Of a stretch of 64,000 nucleotides of DNA, positions 26,207-34,518 are shown one piece after another. Numbering within the stretch: position 1 is the stretch's first letter; each line of letters opens with the position of its first letter. This stretch comes from CAVTWS01 sp963732655 (GTDB taxonomy: Bacteria > Actinomycetota > Acidimicrobiia > Acidimicrobiales > SHLQ01): the NCBI GenBank assembly GCA_963732655.1, contig CAVTAI010000017.1, forward strand, positions 124,001 to 188,000. Direction: 5' to 3'. Under the pieces are notes generated by a model that made no database searches, was not told the DNA's origin, and saw nothing but the letters and a program-made list of their open reading frames with translations. Position numbers and translations under genes: made by a program.

Positions 26207-26572
26207 CCGCGTCCCGGGGCAGGTCCGACCCGTCGACGGCTGTGCCCTCCGGGGCCCCGAGAGCTCGTCGGCCTACGAGCCACCCCGCGCCGCCAGGCGG
26301 TACTGCGCCGCGAGGCGGTACCGCGGCATCGAGCCGGTACAACGAGGACGGGCGGTGGCCACGAAGGCCCCAGTCCCCTTGCGAAGACTGGTTGCGATGC
26401 GTTGGAGGGAGTGCGACCCCCGCCCGTATCCCCGTTGCGACACCGGCGGGGGCGATTCCGCCGGCTAGATATTTCATCGGCATGCGAACGAAGACCTTGA
26501 GAAGGAAATCGCGTACGTCGCCGGGTGTTTCGGCCTTGTCCGACACGGGAGACCACGGGCGATACTGACGTC
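26207..26572. other. intergenic stretch without a convincing gene
   Basis: Contains short GC-rich inverted and direct repeats (AGGCGGTAC twice near 26296 and 26314) and open frames on both strands that lack family features. A minus-strand frame beginning MSDKAETPGDVRDFLLKVF at 26546 is the only one with a protein-like start. Confidence 0.4.
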
Positions 26573-26782
26573 GTGTTCCTCGGTGACGATCTGCTGTTGT
26601 GGTTGCTGCTCGCCCTCGGCGCGGCGATGGCCGTGGGCAACACCATGGCCATCGTCAGACCGCCCGAGGAGCGACGCGGCGAGAGCGACTTGGAGCACGC
26701 ACCGATCATTCGATCGCTCGTCTACGTCGTGATCGGACTCGTCGCCGCCGTGGCTGCGCTGGCCAGCCTGATCGCCGGCTGA
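26573..26782 (+). CDS. small membrane protein, 69 aa
   Basis: Two hydrophobic helices, about 6-26 and 47-67, joined by a charged loop containing PPEERRGESDLE. GTG start after a weak -10-like GATACT six bases upstream. Not recognised, but the helix-loop-helix layout and codon use look genuine. It is convergent with the CMD gene, only eight bases away. Confidence 0.6.
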   Translation: MFLGDDLLLWLLLALGAAMAVGNTMAIVRPPEERRGESDLEHAPIIRSLVYVVIGLVAAVAALASLIAG

Positions 26783-26789
26783 CGTCGAC

Positions 26790-27263
26790 CTACAGGACCA
26801 GCGCGCAGGACACGTGCAGATCCAGCACCGCGTTGAACCGGCCCAGTCCAACCCAGCTCCCCAACGCCAGCGTCATGTCGACGATCTCGGCGGGCGAGTA
26901 GTGCTCGAGCAGCCGATCGTAGAACGCCTGGTCGAGCTCGGTGTGGGCGACGGCGAATCGCTCCGCGTACTCAACGGCGACCCGCTCGGCAACGGTGAAC
27001 AGCGGCGTCGACGCGTAGTCGACCACCGCGTCGTACAGATCTTCCTGCCCCGCCAACTGCGAGGCCCGGGCGTCACGTCATATCTCGCACTGGTTCATCT
27101 GGGCGACGCGCATGCGCAGCAGCTCCCGGAGCCGTACCGGTAACCGCTCGTTGCCGTAGACGGCGGCGGAGAAGGCGCCGGCGCCGGCGGCCAGCGCGGG
27201 CGTGGCCAGGCCGAACGCCCGGCCCATCTCGTCGCCGTCGCCAGGAAGGGGGATGCGGGCCAT
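26790..27263 (-). CDS. carboxymuconolactone decarboxylase (CMD/AhpD)-like protein with in-frame UGA, candidate selenoprotein
   Basis: 157 codons from ATG 27263 (GAGGAGACGAC upstream) to 26790, read through one TGA at 27078-27080. The sequence on both sides is in the same frame and belongs to one CMD domain: LPVRLRELLRMRVAQMNQC before it and EDLYDAVVDYASTPLFTVAE after it. AhpD-like CMD proteins have a redox CxxC after RMRxAQxNxC; here it reads Cys59-Glu-Ile-UGA62, so UGA replaces the second cysteine. That is where selenocysteine would be expected, and CMD/AhpD-like selenoproteins are known from marine data sets. A GC-rich hairpin can form 7-31 bases after the UGA. A Cys-to-stop mutation is the alternative. 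Confidence 0.7.
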
Positions 27264-27382
27264 GTCGTCTCCTCGTTGCCCCGGCTCACATGCGGGAGCC
27301 GACCCCACGACCGTAGCGGACGCGCCGGTGCCATCCGGCCGGCTGCCCCCGATCGGGCTGAGCTCGACGCCCGAGTGTCCGA

Positions 27383-28222
27383 TCAGACCTCGGTCTCGTG
27401 CAGACGGTCGACGACGCCGCGCAGCAGCTTCGCCACCCGAGGCCCCGCTGCGTGCCCGGCCGCCACCACTTCCTCGTGGGAGAGCGGTTCCGGCGCGATG
27501 CCGGCCGCCAGATTGGTCACCAGGGACACCGCCAGGACCTCGGCCCCGAGATGACGAGCCGCGATCACCTCCAGGACCGTCGACATGCCGACCAGGTCGG
27601 CGCCCAGCTGTTTGGCCATCTGAACCTCGGCGGGCGTCTCGTAGTTCGGCCCGTGGAACCCGGCATAGACACCCTCGCCCGCGCCGGGATCCACAGCTCG
27701 GGCCAGGGCCCGCAGCCGGGGCGAGTACGCCGCGGTGAGATCGGTGAACCGGTTGTTCCACGGCTCCGGGGGCAGCGAGCCGGTGAGCGGGGCCGCTCCC
27801 GTCAGGTTCAGGTGATCGGTCACGACGACCGGTGTCCCGACTCCGAAGTCCAGGTTGGTCGAACCGGCGGCGTTGGTGAGCAGCACCTTGGTGCAGCCGG
27901 CCAGGATCGCCGTGCGGACCCCGTGGACGACGGCGTCGACGCCGTGGCCCTCGTAGAGGTGGGTGCGGCCCATGAACACCAGGACGGGACGACCGCCAGC
28001 GTCGGTCAGGCGGATCATGCCCCGGTGGCCCGGCACCGTCGATGGGGCGAAGCCGGGCAGCTCGGTGACGGGGATCTCGGTCACTACCTCCCCCAAGGCG
28101 TCGGCTGCTGCGCTCCAGCCCGAACCCAGCACGACCGCCACCGACGGCGCCGTCGGCAGACGGTCCACCAGGTCCTCGGCGGCACGGCCGCAGATGTCGA
28201 ACGGTGACGACAGATCGCTCAT
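27383..28222 (-). CDS. purine nucleoside phosphorylase
   Basis: 279 aa, trimeric PNP (inosine/guanosine phosphorylase) class. VVLGSGWSAAADALG binds phosphate, GRTHLYEGH and GPNYETPAE are the base/ribose motifs, and GADLVGMSTVLEVIAARH carries the Met/Ser region of the active site. Cleaves purine nucleosides to base plus ribose-1-phosphate in salvage. ATG at 28222 (an ATG five codons upstream is also possible). Confidence 0.93.
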   Translation of the reverse strand: MSDLSSPFDICGRAAEDLVDRLPTAPSVAVVLGSGWSAAADALGEVVTEIPVTELPGFAPSTVPGHRGMIRLTDAGGRPVLVFMGRTHLYEGHGVDAVVHGVRTAILAGCTKVLLTNAAGSTNLDFGVGTPVVVTDHLNLTGAAPLTGSLPPEPWNNRFTDLTAAYSPRLRALARAVDPGAGEGVYAGFHGPNYETPAEVQMAKQLGADLVGMSTVLEVIAARHLGAEVLAVSLVTNLAAGIAPEPLSHEEVVAAGHAAGPRVAKLLRGVVDRLHETEV

Positions 28223-28278
28223 GAGCCATGATCTCATCCCACGGGCGGCCCGGCCACCGTCGGTCCGCGCTTCTGACC

Positions 28279-28363
28279 GCACGGCGCGGTCGACCGGCCT
28301 GCACGGCGCGGTTGACCGGCCTGCACGGCGCGGTCGACCGGCCTGCACGGCGCGGTCGACCGG
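28279..28363. repeat. 22-bp tandem repeat, 3.8 copies
   Basis: Units start at 28279, 28301, 28323 and 28345. The unit is GCACGGCGCGGTCGACCGGCCT, written here in its 22-base length by halves GCACGGCGCGG and TCGACCGGCCT; one copy has a single T for C. It lies between the divergent PNP and the 28387 gene, upstream of both. Confidence 0.9.
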
Positions 28364-28386
28364 ATTGTCGCTAGCCTCACGCCGGC

Positions 28387-28993
28387 ATGCTCGATCACGT
28401 GTTCACCGACGCCATCGGCGCCCTGCGCGACGTGTTCGAGGAGGGCGTGCATCTCGAGCGCCAGGCGTTCGAGGAGCGGTTCCAGACCGACATCCTCCTC
28501 GGCGACATGACATGGGAGACCTCGTACGGCCTGCCCGGCGAGGGACTGCCACCCCGAGTACGCGCTCGATATCACCCTCGAATGGTCGACCTGGGCACAG
28601 ACCGCATACCGCGACTGGTACCTCACCGAGGAGCTCGACGATCCGCCGCGCATCCTCACCGAGGTGACGTTCCGCATCCAGCGACTGGCCGCCCACCCGG
28701 ACCGCGACAAGGTCACGACCGTGTTGCCCGATGACAGCCCGATCATCGGCCACGACACCGTCCACCGGGTATCGACGACCGCGGAGACCATCTGGGAGGT
28801 CGGCGAGATCGAACCTCACTACGCCATCGAGGTGTCGTACGAGGGCGAGATCGAGCTCGACGAGGCGGCCCTGGCTGACGGTTCTGTGCTCGACGAGCGG
28901 TTCAGCGCCCTCGGCGGTTGGATCAGCGCCACCCTGGTCCGGCTCGGTGACCTCGACTTCGTGTTCCACCCTCCGTCCGACGAACAGTCGTGA
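28387..28993 (+). CDS. hypothetical acidic protein, 201 aa, frameshifted
   Basis: Starts at ATG 28387, nine bases after TAGCCT (28372-28377). The first frame reads FEEGVHLERQAFEERFQTDI and fails at a CCCC run (28552-28555); dropping one C continues into EYALDITLEWSTWAQTAYRD and on to DFVFHPPSDEQS. The rejoined product is acidic, aromatic and without signal peptide or membrane helices. No family recognised. Its stop overlaps the GTG of tadA (GTGA), so the two are coupled. Confidence 0.6.
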
Positions 28994-29484
28994 ACGGTCC
29001 CCGACAGTCCGGGTCGGGCGAGCCGGAGGAGCGGCCCCGCGTCGATGAGCTCATGGCCCTCGCCCTCGACCACGCCCGAGCCGCCATCGAACACGGCGAC
29101 GTGCCTGTCGGCGCCGTCGTCGAGATCGACGGCCGAATCGTGGCCGCCCGCCACAACGAGCGGGAACTGACCGGCGATCCCACCGCCCACGCCGAGGTCC
29201 TGGCCCTCCGCGATGCCGCCGCGGCGATCGGATCCTGGCGGCTCGACGGGGCCCGGCTGGTCGTCACGCTCGAGCCGTGCCCGATGTGCGCCGGCGCCGC
29301 GCTGAATGCCCGGGTCGGCGAGGTCGTCTACGGCGCGGTCGACATGAAGGCCGGGGCGCTCGGCTCGCTGTACAACCTGGGGGCTGACCCTCGGCTCAAC
29401 CACGAGTTCGTCGTCCGCTCCGGCGTGATGGCAATCGAGGCCGCCGAGCTGCTCACCGGATTCTTCACCGACCGCCGGAGCTGA
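28990..29484 (+). CDS. tadA: tRNA-specific adenosine deaminase
   Basis: 164 aa zinc deaminase converting A34 to inosine in tRNA-Arg(ACG). His67-Ala-Glu69 and PCPMC with Cys97 and Cys100 form the zinc site; GSLYNLGADPRLNHEF is the TadA-specific C-terminal region. The first 17 residues are a variable extension. GTG start overlapping the upstream stop. Confidence 0.95.
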   Translation: MNGPRQSGSGEPEERPRVDELMALALDHARAAIEHGDVPVGAVVEIDGRIVAARHNERELTGDPTAHAEVLALRDAAAAIGSWRLDGARLVVTLEPCPMCAGAALNARVGEVVYGAVDMKAGALGSLYNLGADPRLNHEFVVRSGVMAIEAAELLTGFFTDRRS

Positions 29485-29575
29485 CCCGAGCGGCTCGCCC
29501 CGGGGGTGGCGCAGCGGTCACATGGCGATCGCGGCCGGGTCGGAACCAGCGGCGGCGACTGCTACCCTCGCTCCC

Positions 29576-29666
29576 GGAAGGTTGCCAGAGCGGACGAATG
29601 GGGCGGCCTCGAAAGCCGTTGAGGAGCATCGCTTCTCCGAGGGTTCGAATCCCTCACCTTCCGCCA
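29576..29666 (+). tRNA. tRNA-Ser (anticodon CGA)
   Basis: Class II tRNA with long variable arm. Acceptor GGAAGGT/ACCTTCC, anticodon loop CTCGAAA, T arm GGTTCGAATCC, and encoded CCA at 29664-29666. TACCCT at 29563-29568 is the likely -10 box. A 7-bp hairpin follows at 29678-29698. Confidence 0.95.
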
Positions 29667-30030
29667 AGAGTGACGGACTGGGACCGGGTGTGTCCCAGCG
29701 CGTTCTCCGACGACCACCCCTCGGATCACCGTCAACGAGGTTTCCTCCCGGACGTCAGATCAGCTCCTCATCGCCCAGCGCTCATGCCCTGGACCTTCCA
29801 GAGGTCATGACAGTTGATCTCGCCGATACCGGGGTATTCGAGAATCCTGATCCTCGCGGACCCTGCGGCGGCGTGGTGCCGGCGATCACATTCGGAACGA
29901 AGGCCTCACTCTCCGGGCCGAGCCGGTGCCCGAAGCCGGGCTCCGTATCCTGGTCACGCCGTCAACCGGGTCAGCTTGACTCCATCCTGAGGTCGACGAC
30001 CGTTCTACGTGTGCCTGCCTACACTCGGGA
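29667..30030. other. intergenic stretch, no gene seen
   Basis: Apart from the hairpin CTGGGAC/GTCCCAG at 29678-29698 and the -10 box of the next gene at 30020-30025, I see no coding or RNA feature. Confidence 0.5.
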
Positions 30031-30900
30031 ATGTTCCGGGGAGGGCGCATGGGGATCAGCACCGTTTCGTCGGGTGACGCCGCTGCAGTGATCGCCGGGC
30101 TCGAGGCCGACGGCGCCGTCATCGTCGAGGACTTCCTCGGGGCCGACCTGCTGACCCGGTTCAACGCCGAGATCGATCCGATGGTCGAGGCGGCTCGACC
30201 AGGCGGGCCGGAACGGTACGTCAACGAGCTCATCGCCGCGTTCTTCGGCGACAAGGTGCGCCACGTCACCGGCGTTCCGGGCCGGTCCGAAGTGTTCTCG
30301 CGGGAGATCCTCGTACACCCGTTGCTGATGTCGGTGTGCGACGCCATCCTCCTGCCCGGCAGCGCCGACTACATCCTCAACCTGGCCCACGTGCTCGACC
30401 GCGGTCCGGGCAGCGAACAGCAGTTCCCGCACCGTGACGAGGACGTGTGGGTGCACGTACCGCGCCCGCACCCCGAGCTCCAGCTGGCCACGATCGTGGC
30501 CCTCGTCGACTTCACGGCCGACAACGGCGCCACCGTCGTGGCTCCGGGCAGCCATCGCTGGGACCGCAGTCGGGCCGTGACCGACGACGAGCTGGTCCCA
30601 GCCGAGATGGCGGCCGGCTCAGCGGTGATCTACCTCGGCTCCACGATCCACGCCGGCGGCGGCAACCGCACCACCGACCAGTGGCGCCGGGGCATGCATG
30701 TCAGCTACTGCGCCGGCTGGCTGCGCACCGAGGAGAATCAGTACCTCACGGTCCCGATGGATTTGCTCCGGCGCCTGCCCCGCCGCAACCAGGAGCTGCT
30801 CGGCTTCGGCGCCCACGACGCCATCATGAGCGGCGGCGGTTACCTCGGCACGGTCGGCCTGCAGAACCCCGCCGACCTCCTCGCCGACGGCGCCCTCTGA
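30031..30900 (+). CDS. phytanoyl-CoA dioxygenase (PhyH)-family oxygenase
   Basis: 289 aa Fe(II)/2-oxoglutarate-dependent oxygenase. The facial triad is His134 and Asp136 (FPHRDED) with His207 (STIHAGG), and Arg near GGNRTTDQWRRG should bind 2-oxoglutarate. The substrate, probably a small hydrophobic or secondary metabolite, cannot be told. Two starts compete: ATG 30031, five bases after TACACT (leaderless), and ATG 30049 after GGGGAGGGCGC. Confidence 0.85.
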   Translation: MFRGGRMGISTVSSGDAAAVIAGLEADGAVIVEDFLGADLLTRFNAEIDPMVEAARPGGPERYVNELIAAFFGDKVRHVTGVPGRSEVFSREILVHPLLMSVCDAILLPGSADYILNLAHVLDRGPGSEQQFPHRDEDVWVHVPRPHPELQLATIVALVDFTADNGATVVAPGSHRWDRSRAVTDDELVPAEMAAGSAVIYLGSTIHAGGGNRTTDQWRRGMHVSYCAGWLRTEENQYLTVPMDLLRRLPRRNQELLGFGAHDAIMSGGGYLGTVGLQNPADLLADGAL

Positions 30901-30934
30901 CCTGGACCCGGGCCGCGCCGGCGCAGGCAGCCGG

Positions 30935-30940
30935 TAGCGT
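30935..30940 (+). promoter_or_regulatory. -10 box TAGCGT before the ABC exporter gene
   Basis: Seven bases before ATG 30948; no ribosome binding site is present, so this decides the long start of the exporter. Confidence 0.5.
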
Positions 30941-30947
30941 CGCAGCG

Positions 30948-32831
30948 ATGCAACCCAGTCCATGGATGGTCATGCACGGCATGGCCAACACGTCCGAGGC
31001 CCGCTCGGCCAAACTCGACCGGGCGAGCTTTCGTCGCGTCCTGCGATTCGCCCGGCCGTACCGGCGTTCCATCCTGGCTTTCATCGGCATCTTGTCGATC
31101 GCCGCCGCACTGGGGCTGGTGCCGCCCCTCCTGTTCGGCCGCATCATCGACCACGCGATCGCCGACCGCGACCGGGCCCTGCTCAACTGGCTGGCCGGGT
31201 TCGTCGTGGTCGCGGCACTGATCGACGCCGGTCTGTCGCTCGTCGAGCGGTCCCTCTCCGCACGCATCGGTGAGTCGGTCATCTACGACCTGCGGGTCGC
31301 TTTGTTCGACCACGTCCAGCGGCTGCCCATCTCGTTCTTCACCCGATCCCAGACGGGTGCACTCATCAGCCGCATGAACAACGACGTCATCGGGGCGCAG
31401 CGGGCTCTCACCGGCACGCTGGGGTCCGTCGTCTCGAACATCATCTCGCTGGGGTTCACGCTCATCGTGCTCTTCATCATCGAGTGGCGCCTCACGCTGG
31501 TCGCGTTGATCCTGTTGCCGTTGTTCCTCATCCCCGCCAAACGGGTCGGGGGCAAGCTGGCACTCATCACCCGGGAATCGATGGACCTCAACGCCTCGAT
31601 GAACACCACGATGACCGAGCGGTTCAACGTGGCTGGGGCCATGCTCGTGAAGCTGTTCGGGCGCCACGACGACGAACGCGACGAGTTCGCGGGTCGGGCC
31701 GGGCGAGTGCGAGACATCGGCATCCGCAGCGCCGTCTACAGCCGGACGTTCGTCACCGCCTTGACCCTCGTCGGCGCCATCGGCACGGCGGCCGTCTACT
31801 GGATCGGCGGCCACCTCGTCATCTCGGGCTCGCTCAGCATCGGTGACCTGGCGGCGATGAGCCTCATGGTGGTGCGCATCTACGGACCGCTCACCAGCTT
31901 GACCAACGCTCGGGTCGACATCATGACTGCCCTGGTGTCGTTCGACCGGGTGTTCGAGGTGCTCGACGCCCCCAACCCGCTCACCGACCGCCCCGATGCT
32001 GCTCCGCTCCCGCCGGTCCGGGGCGAGATCGAGTTCGACCATGTCACGTTCCGGTATCCCCGCCCGGACGAAGTCGTCGTCGCCTCCTTGGAGTCGGCCC
32101 CGAACCTCCCGGCGAACGCAGCCGTCACCGAAAGTCCGGAGACGTTGTCCGACATCGATCTGGTGATCGAACCCGGACAGCTGGTGGCCGTGGTCGGCCC
32201 GTCGGGTGCCGGCAAGTCCACGCTGACCTCGCTCGTGCCCCGCATGTACGACGTCAGCGAAGGCGCCATCCGGATCGACGGTCACGACGTACGCGACGTC
32301 ACCCAGGACAGCCTGCGCAAGACCATCGGTGTGGTCAGCCAGGATCCGCACCTCTTCCACGACACGGTGATGCACAACCTGCTCTACGCCCGACCCGACG
32401 CCACCGCGGCCGAGGTCGAGGCCGCGTGCCGCGCCGCCCGCATCCATGACGTCATCGAGGCGTTGCCCTCCGGGTACGACACGACCGTCGGCGAGCGCGG
32501 CTACCGCCTCTCGGGCGGAGAGAAGCAGCGGCTGGCCATCGCCCGCATGTTGCTCAAGAACCCCGCGGTGGTCATCCTCGACGAGGCGACCAGCCACCTC
32601 GATTCGGAGAACGAGGCCCTGGTCCAGGACGCCTTGGCCTTGGCGCTCGAGGGTCGCACGGCCATCGTCGTGGCGCACCGCCTCTCGACCATCACCTCGG
32701 CCGACCTCATCGTCGTGCTCGATCGCGGCCGGATCGTGGAACGAGGCACCCACGAGCAGCTGCACGCCGCCGGTGGCCTTTACGCCGAGTTGTACGACAC
32801 CCTCGTGCGGGCCCAGGTGCCCGTCGGCTGA
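30948..32831 (+). CDS. ABC-type exporter (fused transmembrane and ATPase domains)
   Basis: 627 aa half-transporter that should dimerise. Six membrane helices lie in about 45-340, followed by the ATPase: Walker A GPSGAGKST, Q loop VVSQDPHLF, signature LSGGEKQRL, Walker B VVILDEATS, and H loop VVAHRLST. A 30-residue insert (ASLESAPNLPANAAVTESPE) precedes the first ATPase strand. Family members export lipids, peptides or drugs. The gene is followed directly by xseA, one base after its stop. Confidence 0.92.
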   Translation: MQPSPWMVMHGMANTSEARSAKLDRASFRRVLRFARPYRRSILAFIGILSIAAALGLVPPLLFGRIIDHAIADRDRALLNWLAGFVVVAALIDAGLSLVERSLSARIGESVIYDLRVALFDHVQRLPISFFTRSQTGALISRMNNDVIGAQRALTGTLGSVVSNIISLGFTLIVLFIIEWRLTLVALILLPLFLIPAKRVGGKLALITRESMDLNASMNTTMTERFNVAGAMLVKLFGRHDDERDEFAGRAGRVRDIGIRSAVYSRTFVTALTLVGAIGTAAVYWIGGHLVISGSLSIGDLAAMSLMVVRIYGPLTSLTNARVDIMTALVSFDRVFEVLDAPNPLTDRPDAAPLPPVRGEIEFDHVTFRYPRPDEVVVASLESAPNLPANAAVTESPETLSDIDLVIEPGQLVAVVGPSGAGKSTLTSLVPRMYDVSEGAIRIDGHDVRDVTQDSLRKTIGVVSQDPHLFHDTVMHNLLYARPDATAAEVEAACRAARIHDVIEALPSGYDTTVGERGYRLSGGEKQRLAIARMLLKNPAVVILDEATSHLDSENEALVQDALALALEGRTAIVVAHRLSTITSADLIVVLDRGRIVERGTHEQLHAAGGLYAELYDTLVRAQVPVG

Positions 32832-32832
32832 C

Positions 32833-34200
32833 GTGTCCGAGTCGCTCTTCGACGACCCGTTCGTCGGTACCGCCACCATGTCGGTGCGCGACCTCACCCA
32901 GATCGTGGCGCTCGCGCTCGACCAGGCGTTTCCTGACGATGTGTGGGTCATCGGCGAGATCTCGGGACTGAACCGCTCCGCCACCGGACACGTCTACTTC
33001 GACCTCGTCGAACCGGCCGCCACGCCGGGCGCGCCGGTCGAGGCACGGTTGGCCGTCGTGCTCTTCTCGGCCACCCGGTCGCTGGTCAACCAGAGCCTGA
33101 AGAAGTCGGGCGGGATGCGCATGACCGACGGCATGCGCGTACGCATCCGAGCCGCAGTGGACTTCTACCCGCCTCAAGGCCGCCTCCAGCTCCGCATGAC
33201 CGGCATCGACCCCGCGTACACGTTGGGCGCACTCGCCCTCGAACGCGAAGCCCTGCTTCGACGGCTCCGCGCCGAGGGCCTGACCGAACGCAACGCCGGC
33301 CGACCGCTGACCCTGGTGCCGCTGCGGGTCGGACTCGTCACGTCGGCGAACAGCGCCGCCGCCGCCGACTTCCTGACCGAGCTGGAACACAGTGGGTTCG
33401 CCTGGCACGTCGTGGTGTGCGACACCCGCGTGCAGGGCGCGGGCGCTGACACCGCCCTGGCTCGCGCCGTGATCGCCCTGGGGCATCGCAACCTCGACGC
33501 CATCGCGGTCGTTCGTGGTGGCGGAAGCAAAGGCGACCTGATCCCGTTCGACGCCGAGGAGCTGGCTCGAGCCATCGCCGCGTCGCCGGTGCCGGTGTTC
33601 ACCGGCATCGGCCACGAGATCGATCGGAGCGTCGCCGACGACGTCGCCCACCGGGCCGCCAAAACCCCGACCGCCTGCGCCGCCGCGCTCGTCGATCGCG
33701 TCCGATCCTTCACCCGTCTGCTCGACGAAGCGTCTGCCGCGTTGGGCGAGCGGGCCCCTCGACCGCTCGCCATCGCTGAGCACCGGCTCGAGCGGAGGGC
33801 GCACCGCATCCGATCTGGTTCCCAATCGGCGCTGCAGGTCGAGGCGGCCTTCCTCGCCGGCGCCGCGGACCGGATCGAACGATCGGCCCGTCGCACGCTC
33901 GACCGGTCGGCCACGTTGGTGGCCCGGCAACCCGCGGACTTGTTGTCCGTGTGTGAACGGCGCCTCGCGGCGGCCGACCGCCACGTCGGTCACGTCGACA
34001 GCCAGGTCGCCGCCCTCGACCCCCGACGCATGCTGGCCCGGGGCTGGTCGATCACCACCGATTCGTCGGGCCGCGCCGTTCGCGCGGCCTCCGAGGTCGC
34101 GGCGGGCGACACCATCACGACCCGCCTGGCCGACGGCACCATCTCCTCGACTGTCCAGTCCACCGCTGCGCCCACCTCCACCCCGGGAGACCGCCCATGA
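32833..34200 (+). CDS. xseA: exodeoxyribonuclease VII large subunit
   Basis: 455 aa. N-terminal OB-fold (VWVIGEISGLNRSATGHVYFDL), then the catalytic region with VVRGGGSKGDLIPFD and FTGIGHEIDRSVADDVAH. With XseB it degrades single-stranded DNA to oligonucleotides. GTG 32833 follows the exporter stop by one base. The stop overlaps the start of xseB (ATGA). Confidence 0.95.
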   Translation: MSESLFDDPFVGTATMSVRDLTQIVALALDQAFPDDVWVIGEISGLNRSATGHVYFDLVEPAATPGAPVEARLAVVLFSATRSLVNQSLKKSGGMRMTDGMRVRIRAAVDFYPPQGRLQLRMTGIDPAYTLGALALEREALLRRLRAEGLTERNAGRPLTLVPLRVGLVTSANSAAAADFLTELEHSGFAWHVVVCDTRVQGAGADTALARAVIALGHRNLDAIAVVRGGGSKGDLIPFDAEELARAIAASPVPVFTGIGHEIDRSVADDVAHRAAKTPTACAAALVDRVRSFTRLLDEASAALGERAPRPLAIAEHRLERRAHRIRSGSQSALQVEAAFLAGAADRIERSARRTLDRSATLVARQPADLLSVCERRLAAADRHVGHVDSQVAALDPRRMLARGWSITTDSSGRAVRAASEVAAGDTITTRLADGTISSTVQSTAAPTSTPGDRP

Positions 34201-34487
34201 CCGACGATGCGACCGCATCCATCAGCTACGCCGCCGCGGCCGCCGAGCTCGACGAGATCCTGGCCGCGCTCGACGGCGACCATGTCGACGTCGACGTCCT
34301 GGCCGTCCACGTCGAGCGGGCCGCCGTCCTGATCGCCGTGTGTCGCGACCGCATCTCCGCCGCCCGCATCCACGTGGAGCGAGCCGTAGCCGGCCTCGCG
34401 CCGGCTGCGCCAGAAGGCACCGTGGCCGGCCTCGCGCCGGCTGCGCCGGAGGATGCTGGGCCCGTCGAGCCAGATCCCGAGGGGTGA
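34197..34487 (+). CDS. xseB: exodeoxyribonuclease VII small subunit, with a repeated tail
   Basis: 96 aa. The helical hairpin domain (SYAAAAAELDEILAALDG, VHVERAAVLIAVCRDRI) is a normal XseB. The C-terminal tail contains a 12-residue repeat, VAGLAPAAPEGT then VAGLAPAAPEDA, caused by a 36-bp direct DNA repeat (34389-34447). Such a tail is not part of the family domain and is likely flexible. Confidence 0.9.
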   Translation: MTDDATASISYAAAAAELDEILAALDGDHVDVDVLAVHVERAAVLIAVCRDRISAARIHVERAVAGLAPAAPEGTVAGLAPAAPEDAGPVEPDPEG

Positions 34488-34518
34488 GCTGACCGCTCGG
34501 CTGCCTAACGTGGAGCCC

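Noticed and set aside
26280..26345. Short GC repeats as a CRISPR remnant
   Set aside because: Only two imperfect short repeats, no regular spacers and no cas genes.
26085..26546. Minus-strand frame overlapping cspA as a real gene
   Set aside because: It runs antisense through cspA and its terminator; only its first 25 residues look protein-like.
30840..32984. 714-codon minus-strand frame opposite the ABC exporter
   Set aside because: Shadow of the exporter gene; composition (Asp/His/Gln/Arg-rich) shows no domain.
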